Source of the DNA: JANMMJ01 sp964543235
GTDB taxonomy: Bacteria > Pseudomonadota > Alphaproteobacteria > Rhizobiales > Aestuariivirgaceae
Length of the DNA: 55,893 nucleotides
Direction of reading: 5' to 3'
NCBI GenBank assembly: GCA_964543235.1
Contig: CAZIXE010000023.1
Location: 1 to 55,893 of the forward strand
This document shows, piece by piece, positions 26,592 through 34,739 of this stretch; the first letter of the stretch is position 1; the number at the start of each line of letters is the position of its first letter. A model generated the notes under the pieces. It saw only the letters and a list, made by a program, of their open reading frames with translations, did no database searches and was not told the DNA's origin. Made by a program: the position numbers and the translations under genes.

Positions 26592-28601
26592 CTAACCCAG
26601 TTTCCGCTCGATCTTCTCGTCGAAGCTCTTGGTGAAAACTCTCTTCTTGCCCTCGAAGACCTCGATCCGGCCCTTCACCAGCCAATGTGTCCTGGTCGCG
26701 CGCAGTTCACCATAGGTCTCAGTCCGCGTCTTCCATTTTCCCCGTTCGCGAATTTCCGTCCAGTGTGTCTTCATCACCGCCGACAACGGATCGTCGTCCC
26801 TGATCGTGTGCCATTCACGGCCGATTCCGTGGTGAATGAGGCCTATGTCTTCGATCTCGAAGCAGCCGAAATCATCGACGATCTCGAGCGTCGTGACGCC
26901 GTCCTTGATGGTGACATCGCGCTTGTTCCAGGGGGCCGAGATCTCGCGCTGCTTGATGGGCTCGGCGGTCTCGGCTGGTTTCCAGCCGAGCGGCACCTCA
27001 TTCGGCACCTCGCGGCGGATCGGCATATGGATGCTCGAGGAGCCGGCGAAGACAGTGAGTGTCACGGGTTCCGGTGCCGGCCACATCATCGGCCAGTAGC
27101 TTGTCGATAGCGACACTCTGAGCCGGTGGCCCTTCGGAATGCGAATCGCAATGTCGTCCATGCGGATCTTGACGCGGTAGCGCTTGCCGGGTTCCAGCGC
27201 TTCGGGCTTCTCATGGCTGTTGCGGTGGGTGAGGTTGAACAGCGCGTAGGTGATGCGGGAGACTTCGCCGCCCGGCCAGACATCATTGAGCCGGGCCGCG
27301 ACGAAAGCGACGGGCCGGTCTACGGCGAAGTCGAGTTCCACCACCGGCGCTCCGACGATGTCCATGTCGGTGACCAGTTCCGGTGTGTCGAAAGTGAGGG
27401 AACCGGCATCGTCACGCCGCTGGTCGCCGGGGAACTCCTTGCCAAGCCAGATGATACAGTACTCCCCACCGTCGATCCCGGTGTTCTGCGGCGACGAGAT
27501 CGTTAGTGCCTGTTCATCGCCGGCAGTGCCACCGATGCCGTCCGCATTGAGATACCACTGCTTGATCTCGGTCTTGCCCGCCATCCACAGCTCATCGGCA
27601 ACCCACCGTCCCGGCCAGTGCGCCTTGTAGCCTTCGGGCTTCTCGGCATTCATGATGTAGTAGCGGAACGCCGGATCGCGCATGACGCCGGTTGCTTCGC
27701 CCTTGAGCCAGAAATCCCACCATCTGAGACATTCCTGCAGGAAGCCGATGCGGGGCTCAGGCACCGCAAAATGCGGGTACTTGTGCGCCCAGGGGCCGAT
27801 AATTGCCTTGCAGGGGCTCTTCAGCCCCTTGATCAGCCGCGGCACCGCATTGGAATAGGCATCGTTCCAGCCACCCACCGCCAGCACTGCGGCTTCGATA
27901 GCGCCGAATTTCTCGCAAACGCTGCCATGCTTCCAGTAGTCATCGCGAGTGGGATGCTGGAGCCAGTTGATGAGCAGGAAGGGCTGGTTCTGAAGGCGCT
28001 CGAGCCACATTTTCCTCCACCTTGCCCCCACGATCCTGGGGTCCGGCGGCCGCGACGAATAGGCGAGCATGGTGGCAGCCCAGCCCAGATTCTCGTTGAT
28101 CAGGCAGCCACCCTTGTAGTGGATGTCATCGGCGTAGCGGTCATCCGTCGAGCAGATGCTGATGATCGCTTTCAGCGCCTGCGGTTGCCTTGCGGCCACC
28201 TGCATCCCGTTGAAGCCGCCCCAGGAAATGCCGATCATGCCGACTTTGCCAGTGCACCATTTCTGTATGGTCAGCCAGGCGATGACCTCAATGGCATCGT
28301 CCTGTTCCTGTTTGGCGTATTCATCGAACATGAGACCGTCGGAATCGCCGTTGCCGCGCATGTCGACGCGGACACAGGCATAGCCCCGTGCCGCAAAGTA
28401 AGGGTGAGTGAGTGCGTCGCGGACATGCGTTCCATCACGCTTGCGATAGGGCAGGTATTCGAGAATGGCCGGAACCGGCTTCTCTTCGGCATCTTCGGGC
28501 AGCCAGATACGCGCGGCGAGCTTCACGCCATCCGACATGGGTATGAAGATGTTCTCGATTTCCTTGACTTTCCGGAGAGTTCCGGGAGCAGGCATCAGCA
28601 T
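26592..28601 (-). CDS. CocE/NonD family (S15-type) hydrolase
   Basis: This 669-residue serine hydrolase of the X-Pro dipeptidyl-peptidase/cocaine-esterase group has the nucleophile Ser126 in GISWGG and an oxyanion segment LEYLPYRKRDGT. The C-terminal ~250 residues form the jelly-roll domain of the family (GHRLRVSLSTSYWPMMWP). It should cleave an ester or amide, substrate unknown. No signal peptide is seen, so it is probably cytoplasmic. The start is ATG 28601, or ATG 28595 two codons in, which forms a TGATG junction with the preceding esterase. Both imply coupling to that gene. Confidence 0.85.
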   Translation of the reverse strand: MLMPAPGTLRKVKEIENIFIPMSDGVKLAARIWLPEDAEEKPVPAILEYLPYRKRDGTHVRDALTHPYFAARGYACVRVDMRGNGDSDGLMFDEYAKQEQDDAIEVIAWLTIQKWCTGKVGMIGISWGGFNGMQVAARQPQALKAIISICSTDDRYADDIHYKGGCLINENLGWAATMLAYSSRPPDPRIVGARWRKMWLERLQNQPFLLINWLQHPTRDDYWKHGSVCEKFGAIEAAVLAVGGWNDAYSNAVPRLIKGLKSPCKAIIGPWAHKYPHFAVPEPRIGFLQECLRWWDFWLKGEATGVMRDPAFRYYIMNAEKPEGYKAHWPGRWVADELWMAGKTEIKQWYLNADGIGGTAGDEQALTISSPQNTGIDGGEYCIIWLGKEFPGDQRRDDAGSLTFDTPELVTDMDIVGAPVVELDFAVDRPVAFVAARLNDVWPGGEVSRITYALFNLTHRNSHEKPEALEPGKRYRVKIRMDDIAIRIPKGHRLRVSLSTSYWPMMWPAPEPVTLTVFAGSSSIHMPIRREVPNEVPLGWKPAETAEPIKQREISAPWNKRDVTIKDGVTTLEIVDDFGCFEIEDIGLIHHGIGREWHTIRDDDPLSAVMKTHWTEIRERGKWKTRTETYGELRATRTHWLVKGRIEVFEGKKRVFTKSFDEKIERKLG

Positions 28602-29548
28602 GGATCACTATCCGTTTCTGGGAGTTCGCTGTGATAAGCGAGTGAGAAGACTGCTTCAACTATTGCCCGGAATGCGTCCTTCGCAGGTTCACTCATGTGC
28701 CGGGCGCGCAGGAAAGCATGCACCAGCAGCGGCTCGTCGCGCACATGAGCTGGAACCCCCGCTGCCTTGAGCCTCGTGGCGTAGTCGAAGCAGTCATCAT
28801 GCAGGGGATCGAGCCCGGCAGCCACCAGAAAGGCCGGCGGAAGGCCGCGGAAGTCAGTCTCGCGCAATGGCGCTGCGTATTTGCTGTCGCCGCCCTGGTA
28901 GATGTCGCGGTAGTAGATGACATCTTTGGTCGACAGGCCGGGGGCGTCAGCCTGGCTCACATATGAGCCCCGGCTCATGTCGCCGCCAAGCCCCGGGTAG
29001 ATCAGCACCTGTCCCGTGATGTGGGGACCGCCGGTGTCTCGCGCTTTGAGGCAGAGCGCCGCCGCCAGATTGGCTCCGGCGCTGTCACCGGCAACGGCGA
29101 TCTTATCCCAATCCCTTGCGAGCTGGGTCAGGACCGCCCAGCAATCGTCGAAGGCCGCCGGGAATGGATGTTCCGGTGCCAGCCGGTACTCGACACCCGT
29201 CACCGCCACATCTGCGCCCTCGCAGAGTTCCGCGCAGATGTCATCATGACTTTCGATCCCGCCCACCACGAAGCCACCGCCATGGAGATAAAGGAGGACT
29301 GGCGGCCTGGCCGTGCCGTTGGTCCGGTACATCCGGCAGGGCACGGCGCCCACGGTGAAATCCTCGCTGGCGACTGCGCCTGGCCGCGCCTGGCGGAAAT
29401 GCGCACAATAACGGTCATAGAAGACCCTCTGTTCGGCGAGGCTGAAATTGACCGCATCCGGCGGGTAAAGTCGCTCGCCGGCGACCATGAACGCACGGAT
29501 TCCAGGGTCTTCGAGGTGGGCATATTTCGCCGCAATTGTATCGGTCAT
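28595..29548 (-). CDS. Alpha/beta hydrolase, HSL family (copy A)
   Basis: This 317-residue esterase of the hormone-sensitive-lipase family has the oxyanion motif HGGG at 89-92 and nucleophile Ser156 in GDSAG, with the Asp and His expected in GLDPLHDDC and VHAFLRAR. ATG at 29548 (MTDTIAAKY) is chosen; the reading to 29644 lacks family-like sequence. It is followed, with overlap, by the CocE hydrolase, so the two enzymes may act on the same class of ester. It is similar throughout to the esterase at 31345. Confidence 0.88.
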   Translation of the reverse strand: MTDTIAAKYAHLEDPGIRAFMVAGERLYPPDAVNFSLAEQRVFYDRYCAHFRQARPGAVASEDFTVGAVPCRMYRTNGTARPPVLLYLHGGGFVVGGIESHDDICAELCEGADVAVTGVEYRLAPEHPFPAAFDDCWAVLTQLARDWDKIAVAGDSAGANLAAALCLKARDTGGPHITGQVLIYPGLGGDMSRGSYVSQADAPGLSTKDVIYYRDIYQGGDSKYAAPLRETDFRGLPPAFLVAAGLDPLHDDCFDYATRLKAAGVPAHVRDEPLLVHAFLRARHMSEPAKDAFRAIVEAVFSLAYHSELPETDSDPC

Positions 29549-29664
29549 GGACAGACTGTGGCCGCCCGAAGCCGGGCTGGCAAGGGGACGGCGGACGGGC
29601 ACAGGCCACATTCCCGAAAAATGAACGCCAGATAAACGCCACAATCACGCTGAGTTCAGCCACC

Positions 29665-29704
29665 CCTCTCTAAAACCGCGGTCATAGAGGTTCTCTGAGA
29701 GAGG
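29665..29704 (+). promoter_or_regulatory. 5'-leader hairpin covering the ribosome site of the L,D-transpeptidase
   Basis: CCTCTCT (29665-29671) pairs perfectly with AGAGAGG (29698-29704). An inner AACC (29674-29677) pairs with GGTT (29689-29692). The right arm is the only good Shine-Dalgarno sequence for the ATG at 29716, so the stem would hide it. Translation control, for example by temperature, is possible but unproven. Confidence 0.4.
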
Positions 29705-29715
29705 AAACCCCACCC

Positions 29716-30306
29716 ATGTCGAAGCTCTTGAAATCCATTCTTGGCGCCGCCCTTCTGGCTGCCACCCTGGCCATGCCGGCCAATGCCAACACCGAACCCT
29801 TCCAGGGCATCGTCCTGGTGCCGCCCGGCACCGATACGTCCGTTCCCATGGCGGCCTCCAGTTACGGCTTCAAGCGCGGCAAGATCGTTGAATTCGCGAC
29901 CAGCAAGCCGGCCGGCTCGATCGTTGTTGTCACCAAGGACAAGGCTCTCTACCTCGTGCTCGGCAACGGCAGGGCCGTGAAGTATCGCGTCGCCACCGCC
30001 AAGCCCGGCTTTGAATGGAGAGGCACGCACAAGGTCTCAAACAAGGTGAAGTGGCCGGACTGGCGTCCGCCGGCGGAGATGCGCCAGCGCCGCCCCGATC
30101 TTCCCGCCTTCATGGCCGGCGGTCCCGACAATCCTCTTGGCGCCCGTGCCATCTATCTCGGTTCCTCGATCTACCGCATCCACGGCACCAACGAGCCCGC
30201 TTCCATCGGCAAGGCCGCCTCATCCGGCTGCATCCGCATGCTGAATGCCGATGTCATGGAACTCTACGCCAATATCAGGCTGGGCGCTCTGGTCGTGGTG
30301 ATGTGA
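29716..30306 (+). CDS. L,D-transpeptidase (YkuD)
   Basis: This 196-residue periplasmic L,D-transpeptidase would make 3-3 cross-links in peptidoglycan or attach proteins to it. A Sec signal occupies residues ~1-25 (ILGAALLAATLAMPANANT). The YkuD active site is intact: His156 (RIHGTNEP) and the SSGCIRM motif at 169-175, with nucleophile Cys172 and Arg174. It is a short single-domain member with no LysM domain. It is monocistronic, ends in a strong terminator and has a hairpin over its ribosome site. Confidence 0.92.
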   Translation: MSKLLKSILGAALLAATLAMPANANTEPFQGIVLVPPGTDTSVPMAASSYGFKRGKIVEFATSKPAGSIVVVTKDKALYLVLGNGRAVKYRVATAKPGFEWRGTHKVSNKVKWPDWRPPAEMRQRRPDLPAFMAGGPDNPLGARAIYLGSSIYRIHGTNEPASIGKAASSGCIRMLNADVMELYANIRLGALVVVM

Positions 30307-30340
30307 CGACGGCGATTACGTCTCGCGACCGGGCGAACGG

Positions 30341-30373
30341 AGGGCTTCGGTGACGGCGCCGAAGCCCTTTTTT
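30341..30373 (+). terminator. Rho-independent terminator
   Basis: A perfect 10-base stem (AGGGCTTCGG at 30341-30350 with 30359-30368), an 8-base loop and a run of six T ending at 30373 follow the L,D-transpeptidase stop by 35 bases. This is the clearest intrinsic terminator in the window. It also shows that the sulfotransferase cannot start before it. Confidence 0.9.
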
Positions 30374-30442
30374 GTTTGGCCTCCTGCATATTGCCTGTTC
30401 CAGGAGCCCGGTGATGCGCTATCGTCAATATGGAAGGTTGCA

Positions 30443-31375
30443 ATGACATCGGAAGAGCCGCCCGTCTGGCCCGCCAAGGCCCGCGAGATCCTGAACCACC
30501 ACTCCGATTCGACTGTCTGGAACTCCTTTCAATACCGGGATGGCGATATTGTCATCGCCTCCTACGCCAAGTCGGGCACGACCTGGGTTCAGCAGATCGT
30601 GGCGCAGTTGATTTTTGATGGCGCCGAGGGGATCGACGTGCATACTCTCTCGCCCTGGTTCGACTTCCGATTGCTGGCACCGGAGTTGCGCGCCGGAATT
30701 GACCGCCAGACCCATCGTCGCTTCTTGAAGACTCATCTCCCGGTCAATGCCTTGGTGTTCTCCCCGCTGGCTCGCTACATCTATGTCGGCCGTGACGGCC
30801 GCGATACCGCCTGGAGTTATCACCATCACCATTTCAATCACACCGATGAAGCGCTCGACTTGTTCAATCGGGATCGTCCTGCCGGACTTCCGCCCTTGAG
30901 CCGCGGGCCCGCCGATCCCTATGAATTCTACCTGTCCTGGATCAACGGCAATGGCTACCCGATCTGGCCGTTCTGGGAGCATGTGCGCTCATGGTGGTCG
31001 GTGCGGCATCTGCCCAATGTGCTGCTCTTGCATTTCAATGAGCTCAAGGCGGATCTTGAAGGATCGATTGGGCGCATTGCCGCGTTTCTTGACATCGCTG
31101 TCGATTCGTCCGTTATGCCGCAGATCGTGCGGCACTGTACGTTCGACTACATGAAGCGGCATGCCGCCGAGTTCGCTCCGCGCGGTGGCATTGCTTGGCG
31201 GGGTGGCGCCGCAACATTCATCAACAAGGGATCTAACGGCCGTTGGCGGGACCGTCTGACGCCGGATGACAACATGGCCTATGAACTACGTGCCGGGCAG
31301 GAACTGGGTTGCCAATGCGCACACTGGCTGGCAACCGGCGAGATTCACGACTCAGGAGACGGCAACAGCCCCTGA
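30443..31375 (+). CDS. Sulfotransferase family protein
   Basis: This 310-residue PAPS-dependent cytosolic-type sulfotransferase moves sulfate from PAPS to a hydroxyl or amine. The 5'-phosphosulfate loop KSGTTW is at 43-48, the catalytic His98 lies in KTHLP, the 3'-phosphate motif VGRDGRDTAWSY is at ~115-126, and the C-terminal NKGSNGRWRDRLT is the variant of RKGxxGDWKxxFT. All key residues are present. The family resembles animal phenol/alcohol sulfotransferases; the acceptor is unknown. ATG at 30443 is downstream of the terminator. The 3' end overlaps the convergent esterase gene by 31 bases. Confidence 0.87.
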   Translation: MTSEEPPVWPAKAREILNHHSDSTVWNSFQYRDGDIVIASYAKSGTTWVQQIVAQLIFDGAEGIDVHTLSPWFDFRLLAPELRAGIDRQTHRRFLKTHLPVNALVFSPLARYIYVGRDGRDTAWSYHHHHFNHTDEALDLFNRDRPAGLPPLSRGPADPYEFYLSWINGNGYPIWPFWEHVRSWWSVRHLPNVLLLHFNELKADLEGSIGRIAAFLDIAVDSSVMPQIVRHCTFDYMKRHAAEFAPRGGIAWRGGAATFINKGSNGRWRDRLTPDDNMAYELRAGQELGCQCAHWLATGEIHDSGDGNSP

Positions 31376-32307
31376 TGCGACAGCTGGTGCAGCGCCGACA
31401 CGATCGCCTTGAAGCCTTCGTCCGCGGGAGTGCTGACGTGCCGGGCCCGCATATAGCTGTGGGCCAGGGCCGGCTCCTCGCGAAGCAACACCGGAACCCC
31501 GGCCTGGTGCAGCCGTTGCGCAAACAGTATGCCATCGTCACACAACGGGTCATGTGAGGCCACCGCGATGAAGGCCGGCGGCAGCCGGCTGAGATCGGTC
31601 GCAATCATTGGCACGGCATAGGGATCGTTCCAGTTGCGGCCGCCAGGTGGCCCAAGGAAACTCTCGAGATAGAACATCATTTCGGCCCGTGTCAGGCAGG
31701 GCGCCTCGGCGTTACGCAGATACGAGGCCGTGTTCACATCGGCACCGAGTACCGGGTAGATCATCACCATGGCCTTAAGTTGATCGAGGCCGTGGTCGCG
31801 CAGATAGAGTGCAAGGCCCGCCGTCATCTGCCCGCCCGCGCTGTCACCGGCCCCCGTGACTCGTCCCGGATCGATCCCGAGTGCCCGACCTTGTTCGCGC
31901 ATCCATGCCAGGACCTTGAGCGAGTCTTCAAGTTGGGCTGGGTGCGGATGCTCTGGTGCCAGCCGGTAGTCGACCGCCACCACGATGCAGTCCGCCCCCA
32001 TGGCCATTTCGGCGCAGATGTCATCGTGGGTCTCGCAGGAACCGAGCACCCAGCCGCCGCCATGGAAGTAGATGACACCGGGCCTGGGCGCCTCGCCGGG
32101 GGGCCGGAACACCCTGACATGCACCCCCTCGACATCGAGGTCCTCGGCCATGATCCGTTCCGGCCTCGGCGCCCGGAACATCCGGCACAAATCATCCCAT
32201 GCCCTGCGCTGTGCCGGCAGTGGCCAGGCGGCGCTTTCGGGCGGCGCATGGTCCGAGAGCTCCTTGTAGAACTGCATCATGCCCGGGTCGACCGGCACCC
32301 GCCCCAT
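31345..32307 (-). CDS. Alpha/beta hydrolase, HSL family (copy B)
   Basis: This 320-residue hormone-sensitive-lipase-family esterase has the oxyanion motif HGGGW at 82-86, nucleophile Ser156 in GDSAG, SHDPLCDD for the acid and AHSYMRARH for the histidine. It is a paralogue of copy A: HDDICAE, YRLAPEHP and MRARH-type segments recur at matching positions. It has no signal peptide. It is divergent from the phoR gene and convergent with the sulfotransferase. Confidence 0.88.
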   Translation of the reverse strand: MGRVPVDPGMMQFYKELSDHAPPESAAWPLPAQRRAWDDLCRMFRAPRPERIMAEDLDVEGVHVRVFRPPGEAPRPGVIYFHGGGWVLGSCETHDDICAEMAMGADCIVVAVDYRLAPEHPHPAQLEDSLKVLAWMREQGRALGIDPGRVTGAGDSAGGQMTAGLALYLRDHGLDQLKAMVMIYPVLGADVNTASYLRNAEAPCLTRAEMMFYLESFLGPPGGRNWNDPYAVPMIATDLSRLPPAFIAVASHDPLCDDGILFAQRLHQAGVPVLLREEPALAHSYMRARHVSTPADEGFKAIVSALHQLSHQGLLPSPES

Positions 32308-32365
32308 GCCTCACTCCTGTTACTGCCTACGCAAATCTGTCATAGGACTGGTGCAATTGCATCCG

Positions 32366-33487
32366 ATGAATCAGAGTGTCCGATACGTGCCGAACATCTG
32401 GCCCTGGAAGCGCGATACCGCCCCGAACTCCTCACATTCCGGGGACTCTGAGCGTTCTTCGGATATGGCGGTCCTTGCGGCCGCCGCTGCCACCCTCCCG
32501 GACCCTTGCCTGGTTCTTGATCCTTCCGGCATTGTAACCGCTGCCAATGAACGGGCCCGTGAAGTGCTGGGGCTCGACCCGCGGGGACAGCATCTCAGCG
32601 CCGCCATCCGCTCCCCGGCTGTTCTCGACGGGCTCGGTCGCGCACTGAAGAGTGGTGCCCCCGCCCATGTAGACTATGAGGTGCGGGGAACCACACTGCG
32701 CCACTTCGAGGCCGTGGTGGCACCCGTCGTGCGGGACGGCCGGCTCGACGCCGCCTTGATCCTGCTGAAGGACCTGACCCGCGAGCAGCGGATCGAGCGT
32801 TTGCGGGCGGACTTTGTGGCCAATGCCAGCCATGAACTGCGTACGCCTCTGGCTTCGCTGCTGGGTTTCATCGAGACCCTACAGGGCGCGGCCAGTAACG
32901 ATGAGAAGGCGCATGACCGCTTCCTGGAACTGATGCGTACCCAGGCAGAACGGATGAAGCGGTTGATCGACGATCTTTTGTCCTTGAGTCGCATCGAGAT
33001 GAGTGAACATGTGCCGCCGGCCGCCGAGGTCGATCTCTCTGCAGTTGCCCAGCATGTCACCGACGTCTTGACCCCTATGGCGCGCGACAATGGTGCAGTG
33101 CTTGAAACTCGCCTGGCACCCGGACTTGTCGTGACCGGCGAGTGGGACGAACTCGTGCAAGTGGTGCAGAATCTTGTTGAGAATGCCATCAAGTATGCCG
33201 CCGGCGGCAAGCGGATCGAGATCTGGACGCAGCGGGAAAACGGTCACGCCGAACTCTCGGTGCGCGACCACGGGCCGGGAATTGCCGAGGAACATCTCCC
33301 CCGACTGACCGAACGTTTCTACCGGGTGAGCGTTCAGGATAGCCGCGCGCGTGGCGGTACCGGTCTCGGCCTGGCCATCGTCAAGCACATCCTCAATCGT
33401 CACCGCGGCCGATTGACCGTACAGTCCGAACTGGGCCACGGAACCACCTTCACAGTGCGCCTGCCGCTTGCCGCAATCCACAGCTGA
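32366..33487 (+). CDS. phoR: PhoR-like phosphate sensor histidine kinase (no visible membrane anchor)
   Basis: This histidine kinase heads the pst-pho cluster, and its product probably phosphorylates PhoB. A PAS domain covers roughly the first 110 residues after ATG 32465 (PDPCLVLDPSGIVTAANERA). HisKA has the phospho-acceptor His in ASHELRTPL (codon 32831-32833). The ATPase domain has NLVENAIKYA, DHGPGIAEEHLPRLTERFYRV and GGTGLGLAIVKHI. The start may be ATG 32366 (373 residues) or 32465 (340). Neither version has the N-terminal transmembrane helices usual in PhoR, and the preceding gene leaves no room for them. Confidence 0.85.
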   Translation: MNQSVRYVPNIWPWKRDTAPNSSHSGDSERSSDMAVLAAAAATLPDPCLVLDPSGIVTAANERAREVLGLDPRGQHLSAAIRSPAVLDGLGRALKSGAPAHVDYEVRGTTLRHFEAVVAPVVRDGRLDAALILLKDLTREQRIERLRADFVANASHELRTPLASLLGFIETLQGAASNDEKAHDRFLELMRTQAERMKRLIDDLLSLSRIEMSEHVPPAAEVDLSAVAQHVTDVLTPMARDNGAVLETRLAPGLVVTGEWDELVQVVQNLVENAIKYAAGGKRIEIWTQRENGHAELSVRDHGPGIAEEHLPRLTERFYRVSVQDSRARGGTGLGLAIVKHILNRHRGRLTVQSELGHGTTFTVRLPLAAIHS

Positions 33488-33522
33488 AATCGGCATTAAT
33501 CTATGTATTTCAGATGCTTGTG

Positions 33523-33555
33523 TTGTCATAATAGTTTTATGGAAGTGTCACATAA
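33523..33555 (+). promoter_or_regulatory. Candidate Pho box (PhoB site) before pstS
   Basis: Three direct repeats at 11-base spacing, TTGTCATAATA, GTTTTATGGAA and GTGTCACATAA, match the PhoB pattern of TGTCA-type 7-mers repeated once per helical turn. The outer two are good matches and the middle one is weak. The site ends 56 bases before the pstS ATG, a sensible place for PhoB activation of pstSCAB-phoU-phoB. Confidence 0.7.
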
Positions 33556-33611
33556 GCCTTAACGCCGGCACCTAGTCTCGACCGCGGTTCTAACAAGGGA
33601 GTACCCGGACC

Positions 33612-34649
33612 ATGAAACGCATGCTTCTTGCGGCGACGGCTCTCGCGCTCTTTGCTGCCCCCGCCATTGCCCGCGACCAGATCCGCATAGTCGGCTCCTC
33701 CACCGTCTATCCGTTCACCACCGCAGTTGCCGAGCAGTTCGGCAAGAAGACAGGGATGAAAACACCGGTTGTCGAATCGACCGGCACGGGTGGCGGGATG
33801 AAGCTGTTTTGCGAGGGCGTGGGCGAGAACACACCCGATGCCACCAACGCCTCGCGGCGCATGAAGATCGGCGAATGGGAAACCTGCAACAAGAATGGAG
33901 TGACCGACATTGTCGAAATCCTGATCGGCTTCGACGGTCTGACCCTGGCCCAGTCCAAGCAGGGCAAGCCCATGAAGATTTCCCGCAAGAACCTGTTCCT
34001 GGCTCTGGCCAAGGAAGTGCCAGGCGCGGACGGCAAACTGATCCCCAACCCCTACAAGAAGTGGAGCGATATCGATCCGTCTCTGCCGGACATCGCCATC
34101 GAAGTGCTGGGCCCTCCGCCCACGTCCGGAACGCGCGATTCAATGCACGAATTGTTCATGGAAAAGGGTGCCGAGGCGATCGAGTCGCTGGCGGCCCTGA
34201 AGAAGGGGGATGCCAAAGCCTTCGATAAGGTATGGAAATCGGTGCGTGAGGATGGCGCATATGTCGAGGCCGGCGAGAATGACAACGTGATTGTCCAGAA
34301 GCTCGAGGCCAATCCCAGCGCTTTTGGCGTGTTCGGCTTTTCCTTCCTTGAGGAGAATGTGGCCAAGCTCGCGGGTGTCGAGATTGACGGGGTGGTTCCA
34401 GATTACGAGACCATTTCATCCGGCGCGTACAAGCCATCCCGCGAAATGTTTGTCTACGTCAAGAAGGCCCATATCGGAGTTGTTCCGGGCCTCGCCGAGT
34501 TTGCTGCAGAGTATGTCTCGCAGGCGGCCACCGGTGAGGACGGCTACCTTGGCGACAAGGGGCTGGTTCCGCTGCCCGGCGACCGGCACGAAAAGGTTGC
34601 CGCCGTCGTGACGGCCATGGAGCCGATGAAGGGTGACGAACTCAAGTAG
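33612..34649 (+). CDS. pstS: Phosphate ABC transporter substrate-binding protein
   Basis: This 345-residue periplasmic phosphate-binding protein delivers phosphate to PstCA. A Sec signal at ~1-20 (MLLAATALALFAAPAIA) is followed by RIVGSSTVYPFTTAVAEQF, the phosphate-loop opening typical of the PstS group, then ESTGTGGGMKLFC and SGTRDSMHELF. It is preceded by a Pho box, so it should be induced by phosphate starvation. A strong stem-loop separates it from pstC and would favour PstS over permease synthesis. Confidence 0.95.
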   Translation: MKRMLLAATALALFAAPAIARDQIRIVGSSTVYPFTTAVAEQFGKKTGMKTPVVESTGTGGGMKLFCEGVGENTPDATNASRRMKIGEWETCNKNGVTDIVEILIGFDGLTLAQSKQGKPMKISRKNLFLALAKEVPGADGKLIPNPYKKWSDIDPSLPDIAIEVLGPPPTSGTRDSMHELFMEKGAEAIESLAALKKGDAKAFDKVWKSVREDGAYVEAGENDNVIVQKLEANPSAFGVFGFSFLEENVAKLAGVEIDGVVPDYETISSGAYKPSREMFVYVKKAHIGVVPGLAEFAAEYVSQAATGEDGYLGDKGLVPLPGDRHEKVAAVVTAMEPMKGDELK

Positions 34650-34663
34650 TCCGATACGCTGCG

Positions 34664-34689
34664 GGAGCGGCGGATTGGACCGCCGCTCC
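34664..34689 (+). repeat. Stem-loop between pstS and pstC
   Basis: A perfect 10-base stem (GGAGCGGCGG at 34664-34673 with 34680-34689) has a 6-base loop and no T-run. It starts 14 bases after the pstS stop and lies 50 bases before pstC. It probably protects or partly terminates the pstS message. Confidence 0.7.
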
Positions 34690-34739
34690 GGTTCCCCGGC
34701 GGTTCCCGTAAGGTGGGATTTGTGAGAGTGAGGGGGTAG

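Noticed and set aside
30350..30442. Longer N-terminus for the sulfotransferase
   Set aside because: It would begin inside the strong terminator at 30341-30373; the ATG at 30443 starts where family-like sequence begins.
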